Source: Oscillospiraceae bacterium
Lineage (GTDB): Bacteria; Bacillota_A; Clostridia; Oscillospirales; Ruminococcaceae
NCBI GenBank assembly: GCA_017829075.1
Contig: JAGAJA010000115.1
Coordinates: 1-13,356, forward strand
Reading direction: 5' to 3'
Length of the DNA stretch: 13,356 nucleotides
The notes under the pieces were generated by a model. The model had not been told where the DNA came from. It did not search any database and worked only from the letters and a program-made list of their open reading frames with translations. Below, piece by piece: positions 12,846-13,356 of the stretch. How positions within the stretch are numbered: the stretch's first letter is position 1; each line of letters begins with the position of its first letter. The translations under genes were made by a program, and so were the position numbers.

Positions 12846-13028
12846 TTATTCCTTGCCGCTCTCCTCGCTTTTCCTGATGTACTTATTTAGTGCGGCTTCT
12901 GTTATCTTCCATCGCTTCCCTGTGCGGAATGCTTTAATCTTTTTATCTGCCACCAGCTTGTACGCTTGGTTTCTTCCTATGCGGAGCCTGTCTTGTAATT
13001 CGTCTATTGTCAGGATTTTTTCGTCCAC
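12846..13028 (-). CDS. Small excisionase-like helix-turn-helix protein (60 residues)
   Basis: This is a single HTH_17 (excisionase/MerR-like) domain: ILTIDELQDRLRIGRNQAYK, then FRTGKRWKITEAALNKYIRK, with a short charged tail. It starts at a GTG (13028) preceded by GAGGAGG with 8-base spacing. It is paralogous to the 58-residue protein at 7895-8071. Its stop lies only 6 bases from the end of the operator cluster of the Fic gene, which runs in the same direction. It may repress the Fic promoter or serve as a directionality factor for a recombinase. The pairing of small HTH and effector occurs twice in this window. Confidence 0.88.
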   Translation of the reverse strand: MDEKILTIDELQDRLRIGRNQAYKLVADKKIKAFRTGKRWKITEAALNKYIRKSEESGKE

Positions 13029-13090
13029 GGCTTTCGCCTCCTCGCCAAAATGTATTTACAAAAATGTTTGCGCCGGCGACAGAAAATAAG

Positions 13091-13119
13091 ATTATATAAT
13101 TCACAAACAGTTTAGTAAA
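13091..13119 (-). promoter_or_regulatory. Promoter of the small HTH gene with symmetrical -10
   Basis: TTTACT (13119-13114), 17 bases, TATAAT (13096-13091) on the minus strand. The -10 is part of ATTATATAAT (13091-13100), a perfect palindrome that also gives TATAAT on the plus strand. Confidence 0.5.
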
Positions 13120-13139
13120 TATCAGAAAGGAGTTATTAG

Positions 13140-13169
13140 GTGTTAATATTGTACTCTATTGATAACTAG
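13140..13169 (+). CDS. Nine-codon frame with strong SD, possibly a cut-off gene start
   Basis: AAAGGAG lies 7 bases before a GTG that opens a nine-codon frame (MLILYSIDN) ending in TAG. The good ribosome site suggests a real gene once began here, divergent from the HTH gene, and lost its body by insertion of the DNA that follows. A short leader peptide is the alternative. Confidence 0.25.
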   Translation: MLILYSIDN

Positions 13170-13356
13170 GGAAACGCTGAATAAATAGCCTAGCAGAGCC
13201 GCCGTGACACAGGGTGCAAGTCAAAGTTAACGTTTTAGTTGAGCAATCGAAAATGCAGCATAAAACCCATCAAATTATCCCCATAACACAGGGTAAATGC
13301 CCATAAAAGGGCAGACTTATCCCTTAGCAGGTCGGAAATCTGTTTGAACACGCTTC
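13170..13356. other. Non-coding, structured right end; possible intron or IS edge
   Basis: No frame of useful length exists here. The stretch holds ACACAGGGT twice (13206-13214 and 13286-13294), three CCCAT elements, and a perfect TGCCC/GGGCA hairpin (13298-13313). GTGACACAGGGTGCAAGTC from 13203 resembles the 5' end of some bacterial group II introns (GUGYG then GGGUGCAAGUC), but the match is partial. It may instead be the non-coding end of an insertion sequence. Confidence 0.3.

Noticed and set aside
13203..13356. Confident group II intron call
   Set aside because: Only a short 5'-like stretch matches, the first bases depart from consensus, and domain V and any reverse transcriptase lie outside the window.

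Overview
The window looks like accessory DNA from a gut or rumen Clostridia, most likely a Ruminococcus-like member of the Oscillospiraceae. This is inferred from strong Shine-Dalgarno sites of the AGGAGG type, canonical sigma-A promoters (TTGACA/TATAAT-like, 16-17 bp spacing), and a gene mix of DUF4143 ATPases, Fic proteins, WYL regulators, IS256 and IS3 relics, and a DUF960 gene. Species cannot be fixed from the sequence alone. No tRNA, rRNA or CRISPR array was seen.

Layout. Positions 1-703 hold decayed mobile DNA on the minus strand: a partial zinc-ribbon reading frame at the left edge and an IS256-family transposase relic. Positions 726-2760 carry a 640-residue minus-strand protein with its own promoter. 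It has motifs of the PI3/4-kinase and Fam20 type of atypical kinase (DRHxxN, then IDNDxxFG). Positions 2804-3011 hold a C-terminal gene remnant with a hairpin after it. Positions 3234-4950 carry a minus-strand pair: a WYL-domain regulator and a downstream beta-helix-like protein. Positions 4957-5594 hold a divergent pair, a 37-residue zinc-ribbon microprotein and an XRE-type regulator, with a small palindrome between them. Positions 5580-6259 are an IS3-family relic that overlaps the 3' end of the XRE gene.

From 6420 to the right the window becomes modular. Two minus-strand modules share one plan: a small excisionase-like helix-turn-helix gene, then a repeat-decorated promoter, then an effector. 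The left module is HTH (7895-8071) plus an AAA_14/DUF4143 ATPase (6420-7718). The right module is HTH (12846-13028) plus a Fic protein (11679-12725). They bracket a plus-strand cassette (8126-11678): a frameshifted small membrane/coiled-coil gene, a strong terminator, DUF960, an amidoligase with three N-terminal zinc-binding repeats, a class II glutamine amidotransferase domain protein, and a serine recombinase, closed by tandem terminators.

How the genes may work together. The amidotransferase-like protein could release ammonia from glutamine, or process an amide, for the adjacent amidoligase; the two genes are 1 nt apart and likely translated together. The zinc repeats could place the ligase on a protein or peptide target. 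The recombinase and DUF960 point to a mobile element. This cassette, with the two HTH-effector modules, is the best candidate for a little-described system here. The right end (13143-13356) is non-coding, with repeated CCCAT/GGGT elements and hairpins, and may be the edge of another mobile element or intron.
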